Shown: positions 37,501 through 52,500 of the stretch, in pieces
How the letters are laid out: each line of letters opens with the position of its first letter
How positions within the stretch are numbered: position 1 is the stretch's first letter
Origin: Xestospongia bergquistia
Lineage: Eukaryota; Porifera; Demospongiae; Haplosclerida; Petrosiidae
Direction: 5' to 3'
DNA length: 64,000 bases
Assembly (NCBI GenBank): GCA_963965975.1
Contig: OZ014411.1
Location: 12,726,501 to 12,790,500, forward strand
The notes under the pieces: model-generated
The model's database searches: none
What the model was told of the DNA's origin: nothing
Seen by the model: the letters and a program-made list of their open reading frames with translations, nothing else
Translations under genes and position numbers: made by a program

Positions 37501-40500
37501 GTATTGTGCCCAGGAAATAAATTTTGCAGAATAGATTTAGGCACTATACCAGTATTACTGGCAATACTGAGATAGGCACGTTTGATTTCCTTAGGAGCAA
37601 ATAAAACACCATTGACTTCGGTAATAAGAGTAGCTCTGTCAATAACTATCCAACTTTGAGCATCATCCTCATTTTTAAGGAATAAAATGAGACCCTTGTC
37701 ACTTAAAGTGGCTAGGAATTCCAACAACACCGACCTTTCCGAAGGAAGTGAAGGATCATCATGCTTTTGTAATATAGCACATAGCTCCATCAGGCTAATG
37801 GCTACAATATTCTCTTTATTTCGGAGCAACTGCAAAAACGAGAATTGAACATGGCAATAGAAACTAATTTTATCAGATCGATCAAGTACAGCTTTGCAGC
37901 TATGAGAAAGCATGCCAACAAACTCTTTAACACCTTTTCCTCCAGGACGATGACATTCCATAGGTAAGAACCCATGATATTCTTGTGAATGGTCAGCTTT
38001 TGCAACGACTTCAGCAACTACTTCAGAAATTTTCTTATAACCATCACTTATCTCATCAAGTCGACTCCCAATGACGAGTATTTGAGATGGCCTGGATAAT
38101 TGAAGACTGGCATTCTTTATAAAATTGAGCCAGTAGTACAAATCACATTTAATGTCATCTAAATTGTCGGTCATCTTAGAAAGGATGGCAAAAACAGCAG
38201 GTGTGGTTAGCATAAGCTTTTCTAAAATTGCTGCATGACTACTGTAATACTCCTTATGACCTGCAAGATCATAAAGGACAATATTTCCCACTTCATGACT
38301 TGTAATGGTGTGTGCATTAATACCAGTAGTTAGCAGTTCTACTGGAATAGAGTTAGATGTATCAAACTTGTAGTTAGGTGGTTTCTCAGCTCGTTCCATA
38401 ATGACTGCTGCAAGTGAACTTTTACCTGCACCAGTATTACCACAGAAAAAGACTTTGCTGTAGGATTCCACTGGGAAGTCTTTTCGACATTGCTCAAATG
38501 GCTCAAACATCTTTAAAATATGGAAACGATCTTCAGTGTAATGATAAACAAGCTCCATGGCTGTTTGATTATACCTGTTCTTAGCCATTGGGTTGATCTT
38601 TCCTAATGACAAAAGAGACTTCACAACATCACCATGACAGCCCTTACAGGCACCATGAAGGGGTGTGTTACCAAACTAAAAAAATAAAATGTATTAGTAA
38701 ATGACTTTTTATATAGTTCAGAACAAACCATGTTGTTAGAATTATTCTATTCTCTTACTAACATTTATCTTATATATAACAATAACACTTGCTATGTGTT
38801 TTAGTTAATTAATAATTATTTGTGTAGCAAACAAACAATAAGAAAATTCAAATGATATTGATGTATAATCTTGGAAGGAATGAGGATTTTAAATGACAGG
38901 GCATAATAATTTAACATTCAATGATGACATAAGTCTATCAATCTGAATCCTTCATTTTTGCTGAAGTGCAACAAAAGTCTAACAACAATCACAATAAATT
39001 AAATTTCAATTGACCAATCATATTTCACTATCCAGATTCTAGTTAGCTTGGGTAACAAAAAGTAGTAGTATGTTGTATAGGCGCAATGATATCTCGTTTG
39101 TACAAGATCAAAATTTGTTGGTGGTTGCTATAAAATTGAAACTGTTTTAAAGCACTACAAGTCAGTATGTATGGTTTTTTTTAAATTCCTTAATCTTTGA
39201 AGATAGACAACATGCTTTGAATGGAAAGTTGCAAGGAATGTATGGCTTCTTTGCTATCAATTATTGTTATTGGCTGAAGTTCTCAAGTGACTTTTGGTAG
39301 ACCTTTCTTGGGTATTAGGAAAGAAGAAGGTCAGGCTCAATTGACTATGAAAATGCCAAATAAATCATTATTCATTGTAAATTAAATAACTCAATTTATA
39401 AACAGTGGGAAACTAAGATAAACATTAATAAATTTGAACATTTGAACATTGTATAGACAAAATAGCTAAGACCATTTGAATGCACAACAAAGAAAGAAGT
39501 AATTAAAAACATTTTTTTAAAAAATGTAAGATGATGTAGGGATGACAATGTCAAAGTAAAGGAAACAAAGTCAGGCTGAACAAACAAATTCATATTTAAA
39601 TTCATACATACGTAGCCAGGAAAAGCATTACAATACAATTTAATATAAGCAATATATACTCTTTCACTGCATATGCTGAATACATAGATACAAAGCTAAT
39701 CATGCCATACTGACTGGCTACTAATGTAGAGATTTTTAATTTGTGTGTTCATTCCTACTTTTTTCCCTTTTGGCATTGTCATTTCTAAATTATCTTTAAA
39801 TTTCTCAAATGTTTCAATAACTTGTTTTTTATTAATTCTCTACTGTAATGTTAAAATGACTCAGACAAGATATTGCTTGATATTATCTAATAGTTTGGCT
39901 CTTAAAATGAAAGAAAATCCTATTAGAACTAACACAAGCTACAAATCATTAAAAATAATGATAATTTCAAAACTTGGCAGGGTAAAAAGATTAAACTTAG
40001 CAAATCCAGTGAACTCCATCCTTTAATAGTTTGCATTCATTGATGCAATTTGCAGACTCCAGACACATTTTTATAAATATAGCAGAATGTTGTTTGATGG
40101 TTAGATGAATGTGTAGTTACTTTATATGAAACTTTTTAAAGTAATCTGATTATAAATTATTAGGACATACCAATATTAACGGCACAATCATTTAATGTTA
40201 AAACATACAAATATAAATAAATGAAAGTTATAGTATATATAAATTAACACTATTTGAATAAAATACAACATGCTTCCTTGTAACTAACTACAAACAATCA
40301 TAAAATGTTTTCAACATGATTTTAAACCAAAATGAATAGCAAATTTCTTTTCTCTAATAGTATTTTAAATTGTGACTGATACCAAGAAGTTAAAAGTGTT
40401 AATCAACCATTGATAGTTAGATGATTGTGTAGTTGCTTTATATGATAATTTTAGAGTAATCTGGTTAAAATATTTTAGGACATAGCATATGTTATATAGC

Positions 40501-43500
40501 AATCTTGATTGGTGAATAAACAATGAAATGATATTTACAACTTACCTGGTCAGCAATGTCAGGATTAGCACTGAGTGTGAGAAGAAGCTGAACACATTCA
40601 TTATTGCCTTTCTCAGATGCTATGTATAAAGCAGTTTGTCCATCCTATATGTATGTAAAAGGACAAAATAAAATTTGCTGATACTAAGCAGTTAAAAGTG
40701 TAAGCAAACCACACTTTACCAAGTACAAGGCTGTGATAATTCTATGGTGTTATACTACAAACACATTATAATCCAATCAGGAATGCACTCTATCTACACA
40801 TACAGTATGTCATGACAAAACAACCCTCAGGTTTACAGACTTTTGGCCTTGTTTTATATCATATTATAGCATCTTTATTATTGCTCATAACTATGTACAT
40901 GTTACAAGTTGACATACATTGTTTCCAATGTTAACATTAGCTCCCTTTGACAGGGCATCTCTAATGCCTTCCACATCTCCTTTTCTTGAAGATTCCAAAA
41001 GTAAAGTGTCCTAAATAGTAAAGGTAAAAATGTCTCCATTTTTATAGTAACACAGTACATATTATATACTCTCCTAAATAATAAGATATACATACTAATA
41101 GAGCACATATACATATGGAGTGAGTGTACAATCACTTGTTACACTAAAACTATTTATTTTTTACAACTACTCATAATCATGTCTACATCTGACTGTACTA
41201 GTTTTATTTACATCAATATATATGTACATGTTTATGTACTTGTTAATACTAAAATCACAAAATTATGTACAAATATAATAACCTCTATAAACATAGAGTA
41301 AGATGAGTACAGAGCATATATACAAATATCTACAAACTTATAACATCATGACTTACAGCCTGCACGGTTTCTACAATGGTGGCATTAGCAGCAACTAACA
41401 TCTTCATAATGACATCATTTTTACTCCAATAAGCTGCATGAAGTGCTGTACGTCCATACTAAATGATATGAGAAAAGTATGACATGAATCAAAGTAAATA
41501 AAACATAGATCATAAAAATAAAAGAATGCTTACTAAGTAATGAATATCTCAATATATAGAGGGTGTTTTGAGTACAAAGGAAAACGTTTGAGAATGCAGA
41601 CCAAGACAACATTTTCAAGGTTATTTTATGCCCAAAACACTCTCTGGGCAGTGATATATTTTATTAATACCATTATATGTTTTACAGCAGTAGGTTTTTG
41701 TTGTTGTAACCAGAATTGATGCTGAGCAGCATTATACATGTCAACAATAAAGAAAGAGATTTTAGCTGAAGATTAAGAAGAGAACGAAGGACAAAGTTGA
41801 AATAGCTGATGACTGAGTAACAATGTGTGTGACTGCAGCATAACCAGCATCTCAAAAAATGGTATGTCACGACACAATTCTAATAACATGCACATATAGT
41901 TTATGTGTGGGCATGCTATTAGAGTTATGAACAATTAGTTCAGGAGCACTTCAAGAAATACAAACTGGAGTTTTACTATCTTTGATGACTACATGGTGTT
42001 TGAAGTATGTATGTGTATGAATAAGACTACAAATGTTTACATAAATTTAATAAGCAAATTCGACCTTTGAATACAAGGTCTTAAAAAGAAAGTGATTCAT
42101 CTCATATCAACCAAATTCTACTTACTAAACTATGTGTCAATAATTTGTCATAAATACAGGTAGTATTGTCAAGGCTCAGTCTTATCTTTATTTTCTGATT
42201 TTGAATCGAGAGATGACTATTACAAACGGTTTAACAATTAGCAAAGAGTAAGTCAGTATCTTGTATAACTATAATATTGTGGGCATGGCATGGTATGGAG
42301 GTTTAGTACCACTTCATCTAATCCCATTTTGTCTAAAACAAATGATTCAGTGCCAAATTTTCACTATACATGCAACAAGGTATGGTTGTCATTTTCCTCT
42401 GGTGTACTGTTTGCTTCCCAGTAAGTCACGAGAAACATATGGGAGAGTTTTTACACTACTTAAGACTAAGTCAGAGGAGTTAGGCATAGAATTAAAGCCT
42501 AAAACTATGCTCTCAGACTTTGAGCTAAGTATTATTCCAGCAGCACAACTCGCTTTTCCAATGGCAGCACTTAGGGGTTGCTTCTTCCATTTTTGTCAAT
42601 GCCTTATCAGAAAAGTGCAATGCCTTGGTCTACAAACAAATTATAGAGAAAATCCTGAGCTGAAAAGTTTCATTCGTAAGACTGCAGCTTTAGCATTTGT
42701 TCCACGGCAGTACGTACGTTCAGATATTAGAAGCCCAGTGATAATGATCATTACTCATGACTCCTCTTCTAATTGAGAGTTTTATGTAATCTGAAACATT
42801 TATGTTATTAAATGTCCTGTTAATATAGCTTGGAAGAACAAGCTCCATCATTTAGTGCTACTATAGTTATCACATCTTTCTACAGCCTAAAGTGTGGGGA
42901 GAAATCACATAAAAACAGCAAGACTGGACAAAGAGTGTTCACATGGTTATGCATTTATGCCCTGGTTAGTAAGGTAAATAATTATTTATAAATTATGGCC
43001 CAAGTCAATTGTTCTACTCTGATATTGAAAAAAGGGATAGAATGACAAGAAACAGATCTCCAATTTTAAGTTTGTTATGAAAAACTGATGAAGGTATTTG
43101 TGATCCAATATTTGTAATGATATAACAATGTAAATGGAAGGAATCTCAGGTGAATCCATTTAAGAATGCTCCTGATGTTGTGTACATTTTGGTTACTGAT
43201 CAACAGCTAGCTAAACAACATGGCTTAATTGCTCTATTCTAATAGTGAAGAAATTACAGTTGTTGGAATTAACCCCACATTTAATCTGGAAGACTTTAGC
43301 GTCACTGAAAGTACATAATGTCATTTACAACTTCTTCACTAAACCCTCAAAAAACATCCTGTGTTTTTAGGACCTATGCTGATTATTATCATAAAACCAA
43401 ACAATTTTATCATTTTATGGCATCAAACATGGTTGAACTTAGCCTGAAATTGAATAGTTTATTATGTTTGGGGCATATGGTGAGAAAGCTATACCTGATG

Positions 43501-46500
43501 TGTTTCAAAATCAGCTTCACAAATCAACTTGTTTACTGTGTTTTCTTTATGTCAAGGACCACATTTTCACAAAACTAAAAGTAATAGGGATAACTTTGCA
43601 TGAGGAAAAGGAATTAATTAGGGAGATTTTTGGACACCAATAGGGTTAACTTGTTAAGCTATTTGTCCAGTTTTATTTAAGTGTTTTTTATAGCATAAAG
43701 CGTACATCAAGTCAAAATTTTAAAATCAGTTTGGTGGTATTAGAAATTCAACAAGGAGTTTACAAGCAACCCAAATGAATCAGCGATGCTAGAATTAAAG
43801 AAAAGATTAACTATAAGTGATCTGACCTACCTAATTTTTTGGCTAAATAAAAGAATTAGTTAGCAAGCAAATGTGTGACACAAGTATTTAGTACAAGAAC
43901 TGGATTGTATATGGTCATAGAATGATACTTGCACAAAAAGAGAAACCTAAGACATAGATAAAACAAAGTCTTAAAGAAAAGAAGTGCACTATCACTCAGG
44001 TATACAAGTTACCTCTACTTGCACTCTAATTTTCTCATACTGAAGCATCAACTATATTGCCAATTTATTCATCGAACCTTTTAGTGGAATGTGGACCAAG
44101 GCAACTAAAATGGTGATAATTTTATAATAATTGATCACAAAGACACCAGGATTCCCCACAGGTAATTCAATAGTTATACTGGTTTGCAAAATGACATGTT
44201 TTTAAGAATGGTGCTAATAACAAGACATAAACTCTCTACTCACATGTTTTAGCAGTTGTCAAAGCACAAGAAACGTAGAGTAAACTTCTTGAATGGTATG
44301 GTGGAATAAACGAAAACGTCTGCCTTTGAAAAATTGAGGTGGTCTTCTGGAGAGCCAAAACATCCAGGTAGCAAAAGTAATAATAACAAAAGTTACTAAA
44401 AATATATTCCATCACTTAAATGAAAATCTAGTTTGTTATCAAATACTACAACAAACTAATTTTTCTTAAATGTCATCCAGTTTGTCATCAAGTAGATTGC
44501 TCAGTACTGATGCATCAGATACTGCTCATTGTGATCAATCCTTTGCTCTTTTAGTTTCTATAGTTTGAATGTATTTTGATACTATAGTGCAGATTTTAAA
44601 CCCATCTTTGTCTACCACTTCATCTCTTGAATAACAGTACAAACACAACAAGCTATAGTCAGTCCTAGTACAAACACAACAAGCTATAGTCAGTCCTTTG
44701 TTGACTCTTCATGCTTGAATTCATTGAATCCTACTCTGCAGATGTTTACTTGACTCAAGCTACTGTTTCACCTTTATAAGCAACAATGCAGTCAATTCAC
44801 TTACTTCTAGCCTCCATTTCAAAACCATTTTCAGTATGGTACATCTCCAACTTTCCCTTTATCTTCAAAGTAAACTTGGTGTAATTTTGTAGACCCTTTG
44901 TTGAGACAATAGTGGCAAAATTATAACTGCCTGCTCCATTTGAGCCATTTACTTCAAAATTTCTCACCAGAGAATCACTAAATGCTAGTGTTGCAAGTTT
45001 AAAATCAAAGATAAGTATGAACCCTCTTCACCAATTGATCTCATTGTTGCTAGAATGAAAAGTCAACCCCATCTAAGAGATGGATCAGTTAAGTTTCCCA
45101 CCTAACTACAAGCTTTCTGTTATCTTCTCCATGTAGAATGTTTAAAATTTGCACACCTAATCTTTTAATGCACAATCTCTAGTTACTCCTGAGGACATTA
45201 AAGACAAGCTGAGTAAGACTTGTTCACAAAGAATACTAATTGTGTACATTTGGATATTCAGTATGACTAGTCATCTGTCACTAGAAAAGTGATTGATCTC
45301 AAGGTTATCACTTATATATAAAACAAATGATCATGTATCATTCACTATTATTAATATATTTTGTTGTTTATTATTATTTATATATTTTATGGTTCATTAT
45401 TATTATTATATTTCATCATTAGTTATTGTTATATTTCACATAGCAAGATGCTTGGATATTGTAAGTATGGACATTTTATTACTATAACATACGTACCTCC
45501 CTGAGGTCCCACAGATAGACTACTGTAATTTTAAGTCTCCACATTCTTTTTAGCAAAACTTATCAGTATTTTTTACAACAAAGTGAAGTAGCGATTGTAT
45601 AAAAGATACACCTTAAGTAAACTTCAAGGGTTAAAAATCATTCCCTCTTTCATTCCACCTTTTGGTCATGTCCACTAATATTTGGCTTTGCAAGTGTCTT
45701 AATGTTTGAATGCAGAAACTTACTAGCAAAGGATATGATGCACTTATAAAGTTACCTGAGCTGATCACTAGATTTTTGAAAGTTACTACTGGGAAAATGT
45801 CTTTATTAAAATAACTTTCTACACCGTGATCATCTAATATAGTGTAGTTTTATAATTATAAATTGATTGACTTAAAAGCTGCTTTAATGGTTAACAACAA
45901 TACTACATTATGTGTAAACTTGAGCAAAGTGATATACTGCACTAGTTTAAACAAAAGTAAACCAGAAGAATAATTAATGATTCCACAATTGAAGTATTTG
46001 CTACAATGTCAGAAGGCACCAGTTAAGGGGAAGAAGGCTGGCCTAGTTGCTCAGTGACTCTTATATAATGGTTATTTAATGCAATGAAAAATAAGAAGCA
46101 ACAACAACATACCAGGGTGAGCACAGTCTATTGGCTTATAAAAATAATAGAAGGGTAGCTGTGACAAGCTACAGCTTGCTGATACCACAATAGGCACACT
46201 CGTTATGTGGGGGTGGGTTTAGTTGACCAAGTGACTCTTAGTTGTGAAACCAGTAACACTGATCAAACAAAGGAGCAATACATTATTTATAAGATCATTT
46301 ATTGTGTATTATGTAAACATTACTTCTTCTTTCTACATAGGGTGTGTGAATAAGCTGTTTAGAATCAGTGGAATGGAAAACTGCAATAGAATACTGGAAT
46401 GAGAATTCATCTTAAAATTTAAATTAAGAAACACTTATGTAATAATGCATGCAATTAATACATCAAGACCATGTTAGCAGATAAGTATATGGAAACATTA

Positions 46501-49500
46501 TTCTTCATCAGCTTAAGATGAATCAGATCAATGTCTATATTATGTCCTTGAAATAAGAAATCATTCTCATCACATAGGAAACAGATATACTCTCCTTTGA
46601 CAAGGATAACTCAATTGCATGGTTGCTAATTAAACTTCATCTTTATACCTCTCAACTCAATGTTACTTTCTATCACAAAAGTACTCATGTTGTCATGCAG
46701 GTACTCAACCATGACTATCCAGAGTAGCTTTCTCTGATCAATAGAAGCACACTATGCTTTTATGATGTAAACAGTTTAGTCAGAGATTTTTTAGGATCAT
46801 AATTATTTGTGAAACTTTCCTTTATTTTATCAATATTATACTGAAATAATAATTATTTTATTGCTGAAGTTGCTGCTTCTGGGAAGCAAAAGTTTTTTTT
46901 TTTCATGTCAGCATTTGGTTTAATTATATTCAGTGTTTGTTGTTCCATGCCCCACTTATTTGCAATGTGAATTTGTGATGGTAATATTGATAATTATTAT
47001 GATGTAACACTTCAAACGTTTTTATTTACTACTATGTAGAGATGAAAACTCACACAATGGTATATAAGAAGCCACTTCCTAAATAAGTAAAGAACAGCTT
47101 TTCAGATCTTGTTAGATCCAAAATTGGATAGAAATCACGTGCACAATCTCAGCCTGTTAGTGAGGAGTCAAGTTCTATGTTTCTTATCAAGTTTACTAAG
47201 CTAAGCCATCCAATGATGTAAAGAAAGACAACTCTACCAAATGGAAGCATTCTGGGTCAAAATGCCCTATTGCATTAGTTTTAATCATAATGGTGACATA
47301 GAAGTGCACAAGCTAGCAACTAGTGTTGATGATGTATTAATTTACCCAAATACTTCACACAACTCATCCTTCAAATCCAGACTTTCAATGAGTCATATTT
47401 TTTCTTTCAGGTTAGGTAGGTGTATGCCACCAAGAATTTTATTTTGAATATCATAAGAGATTTCACGCTTAATTGATTCTACTTTAATATTTTTTCTGAC
47501 ATGTATGAAACATGTGAGGTGATATGCAATAGGAATTTATGTGAGAATGCTTTGATCAAGGTCTTTTGCCATTTGTTACAAAGAACAAAGTAATTCAATC
47601 TGCTTACACTGACCAATCATTGCTGATGTAAAAAATAAATATGAAGCAAATGTCATCTTGTAACAAATTAATTAATGATGGACTAATTGTGACTAAAAGA
47701 TGGTCATGTTACATGGATACAGTGGATATATTACATGATAGTATAAATTATCAAATTAGCACAGTGTTCTTCAATTTTTAGGGATCTCATGTTGAAAGCA
47801 TGCCTAAACTCTGACTAAAAGTTTGTTTGTGATATTAAAGTACATCTGAAATCAGCTAGTAAGCTAGTATCTAATCAACAGTTAAATAGTGTTGTTTGTT
47901 TTTGTACTATTAGCAATGATCATTGTGTACATGCAGTTGATTAACTTTTATCTAGGAGTTTAAGTAGTCACATCAACTAGTTATCAACATTTTGTAATGT
48001 TTAAATGAAGCAAATAGGATTTTATCGATCTTTTTTATTTAATTTCTGATTATGTAACACCATATTTACAATTAATCCACCTGGAATTATTACAAAATCT
48101 GTTTAGCAATCATTGCAAAAATATGATTAGTTATCTTTTTCTTTAATTTTTTGCAATTACAAAATTACAATAACATTCTTAACAACAGATAACAATTAGT
48201 TATCTCATTTGGTTATAATTATTATTGCAATCATTCTACTTTTAATGGAGTGGCCATTACAGTATTCCATTCCAATGTTCCATTTCAGTAATTCCAGACA
48301 GCTGAGCACATACTTTAGAAATAGTTGGGAGAGTACAATAGTCAGTCATGACGAGTTGTCTATCTTCTACTGGTATATGTTTTCAAATTCTCAAATTATG
48401 ACATATTTTATAAAAACAACTGTTGTAGATGGTTTACAAAATAATGATTTAAAACATATTAATAGCTCTGTTCAAAATTAACTCAACTGTGGTCTTCTAC
48501 AAGATATCAAAGTAAAAGAATACAAGAATCTGTGCATTCAAGCAAAATTCTTGTTGTGTTTATACGTAAAGATATTGCTCCTTTATGTTATGTTCTTGAA
48601 AAGTTTAATTCTTTTTGAAAATTACTAGCATTTTGACTTATAAAGAGAAATTACAGGAATGGAGGAAACCACACTCTAAGAAACTAGAGATAATACTAGT
48701 TGCTGAGTTGAAATCAAGAACTGTATTCATTATAAAAAGAATATTAAAGACATTGCATATAGCCATTACATTATATACACGATACAAATGGTGAGGTTTT
48801 TGTTATATCTCTAAAACAACCAATTAATGCTGCAAAAACAATCTCTGATTGGTTCATAAAGTATCACTGAAACATTTCCTACTTTATTTGGTAATGGCTG
48901 TTAAAACATGTTTTGACATTTCAACGTAATAGCGCAACTTTTACAACAGCTGTTCTATAAAAATATTATGTGAACTTGTTTTGAATACTACTGTATATCT
49001 GCTTGATGTGTCATGTGTATATAGTGAGTTGGTATTAAGTATTATAGACAACTACAATTACTAATATGACACTGACCTTGTCTGGAACATTCACTTTTAT
49101 ACCAGCATCTAAAAGAACTTGAACAATCTCATTATGACCTTCATAACATGATATATAGAGAAGAGTTTCACCAACCTATATAACAACAGATCATAATACA
49201 CATGTATGTGTAATATGAAACTTAATTATAAAATATAAAGTCAATCATTAAATTTAGTGATTTAACGAATAGTATATAAGAATTATATCAGAGTAAAGGA
49301 CATACATGAGTATATGACAGCAGTAAAAGGATGAAATTTAATTTACTGATATTTATTGATAAAAATTAAAAATAAAATTTACAAACATTACAACAATAAT
49401 TTACCATAATATAAGTCCTCAATAACATAAAATTAATATAACATAAAATGATGTGATGATAAAGATAATTCATAATAAATGTAGATTAATGAGATCATTA

Positions 49501-52500
49501 TTGATAGATAATGAGCTCATTAGTTATGTCTACAATCATTCTAGTTGTATAAATTTTATACCTTATTAAGAATTTAAATGAAAGTTGTAGAAAACTATCA
49601 AATTGTGCCTTGTTATATGTAAATAAATACTTACTTTGTTAACAACTTCTAGATTGGCTCCTTTCTGTGTTAAAATCAAAACAATATCCTTGTGTCCCTT
49701 ATTTGCTGCTAACATGACTGGAGTAGATCCCTCCTAAATATATTATAATAAACCATTAATGTGAACCAAGACAACATATCAAAACAGTTGTATATTATAT
49801 ATGTTATCAATGTTATAATGTATTACATCACTATGCTAGTAACTTTGCAAACTAAGATAAAAAGCAACTCTCAACAATTCTTAGAAATAGTGTTACTAAT
49901 ACAAATAACACTCTGCAATACAAACATAATCATTTCGTCATAATAGACACTTTTATAGACAAACTATTATAAATAGAATTTTAACAATTAACAGTAATGT
50001 GTAGTAATAACAAAAGTTACTAATAAATATTCTTAGTAGTGTAGAGAATGAGCTAGAATCCCTTACAAAGACATCAAACTCACATATTTATAAGACAAAG
50101 TTTCCAACAAAATTTAATATTTATTCATAATTCAAACAGACCAAATACAACAAATACTTTCTTTACCATAACGACAAAACATGTGTAGAAATGTTAGATC
50201 ACACTTACCAACTATTATATTATAAAGAACATATTCAGATCGCAAGTTATCACAGCATCATAACATCAGAAAGAAAAAAGTAACAATAGAGTAAATAAAA
50301 TGAAAACATTGGATTGAAATACACTTAGAATTTACACTATATTTCATCAAACTTACCTTCTATTGTATTGCAAAAACACATTCAGATCACAAGTAATAAC
50401 AACATCATAAATATGAAAAGAAAAGCAATAGAGTAAATAAAAAGGAACACATTGGATTTAAATACACTTAGAATTTATACTATATTTCATCACACTTACA
50501 AACTATTATATTGTAAAGGACATGTTCAGATCACAAGTAATAACAGCATCATATATATTAAAAAAAAAGCAATAGAATAGATAAAAAAGAACACATTGGA
50601 TTTAAATACACTTAGAATTTATACTATATTTCATCACACTTACAAACTATTATATTGTAAAGGACACGTTCAGATCACAAATAATAACAGCATCATATAT
50701 ATTAAAAGGAAAGGCAATAGAGTGAATAAAAAGGAACACATTGGATTTAAATACACTTAGAATTTATACTATATTTCATCACACTTACCTTCTATTATAT
50801 TGTAAAGGACACGTTTACATCACAAGTAATAGTATCATATATATGAAAAGAAAAGCAATAGACTAAATAAAAAGGAATTCATTGCATTTAAATACACTTA
50901 GAATTCATACTATATTTCATCACACTTACCATCTATTATATTGCAAAGGACACATTCAAATCATAAGTTATAACAGCATCATAATTTTAGAAAGAAGAAA
51001 ACATGTTTTCAAGTATTTATACTATATTTCATCACACTTACAAACTATTATATTGTAAAGTACATGTTCAGATCACAAGTAATAACAGTATCGTATATAT
51101 GAAAAGAAAAGCAATAAAGTAAATAAAAGGGAACACATTGGATTTAAATACACTTAGAATTTATACTATATTTCATCCCACTTACCAACTATTATAATGT
51201 AAAGGACACGTTCAGATCACAAGTAATAACAGTATGATATATATTAAAAGAAAAGCAATAGAGTAAATAAAAAGGAACACATTGGATTTAAATACACTTA
51301 GAATTTATATTATATTTCATCATACTTACAAACTATTATATTGTAAAGGACATGTTCAGATTACAAGTAATAACAGCATCATATATATGAAAAGAAAAGC
51401 AATAGAGTAAATAAAAAGAAACTCATTGGATTTAAATACACTTAGAATTTATACTATATTTCATCACACTTACCAACTATTATAATGTAAAGGACACGTT
51501 CAGATCACAAGTAATAACAGCATCATATATATGAAAAGAAAAGCAATAGAGCAAATAAAAAGGAACACATTGGATTTAAATACACTTAGAATTTATACTA
51601 TATTTCATCACACTTACCTCCTATTATATAGTAAAGGACACGTTCAGATCATAAGTAATAACACCATCATATATATGAAAAGAAAAGCAATAGAGTAAAT
51701 AAAAAGGAACACATTGGATTTAAATACACTTACTATATTTCATCACACTTACCGACTATTATATTGTAAAGGACACGTTCAGATCATAAGTTATAACAGC
51801 ATCATATATATGAAAAGAAAAGCAATAGAGTAAATAAAAAGGAACACATTGGATTTAAATACACTTAGAATTTATACTATATTTCATCACACTTACCAAC
51901 TATTATAATGTAAAGGACACGTTCAGATCACAAGTAATAACAGCATCATATATATGAAAAGAAAAGCAATAGAGTAAATAAAAAGGAACACATTGGATTT
52001 AAATACACTTACTATATTTCATCACACTTACCGACTATTATATTGTAAAGGACACGTTCAGATCATAAGTTATAACAGCATCATATATATGAAAAGAAAA
52101 GCAATAGAGTAAATAAAAAGGAACACATTGGATTTAAATACACTTACTATATTTCATCACACTTACCGACTATTATTTTGTAAAGGACACGTTCAGATCA
52201 TAAGTTATAACAGCATCATATATATGAAAAGAAAAGCAATAGAGTAAATAAAACGGAACACATTGGATTTAAATACACTTAGAATTTATACTATATTTCA
52301 TCCCACTTACAAACTATTATAATGTAAAGGACACGTTCAGATCACAAGTAATAACAGCATCATATATATTAAAAGAAAAGCAATAGAGTAAATAAAAAGA
52401 AACACATTGGATTTAAATACACTTAGAATTTATACTATATTTCATCACACTTACAAACTATTATATTGTAAAGGAAACGTTCAGATCACAAGTAATAACA

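Noticed and set aside
47241-47447. 68-codon + strand frame
   Set aside because: No motif, no splice context, intronic position; nothing to support a gene.
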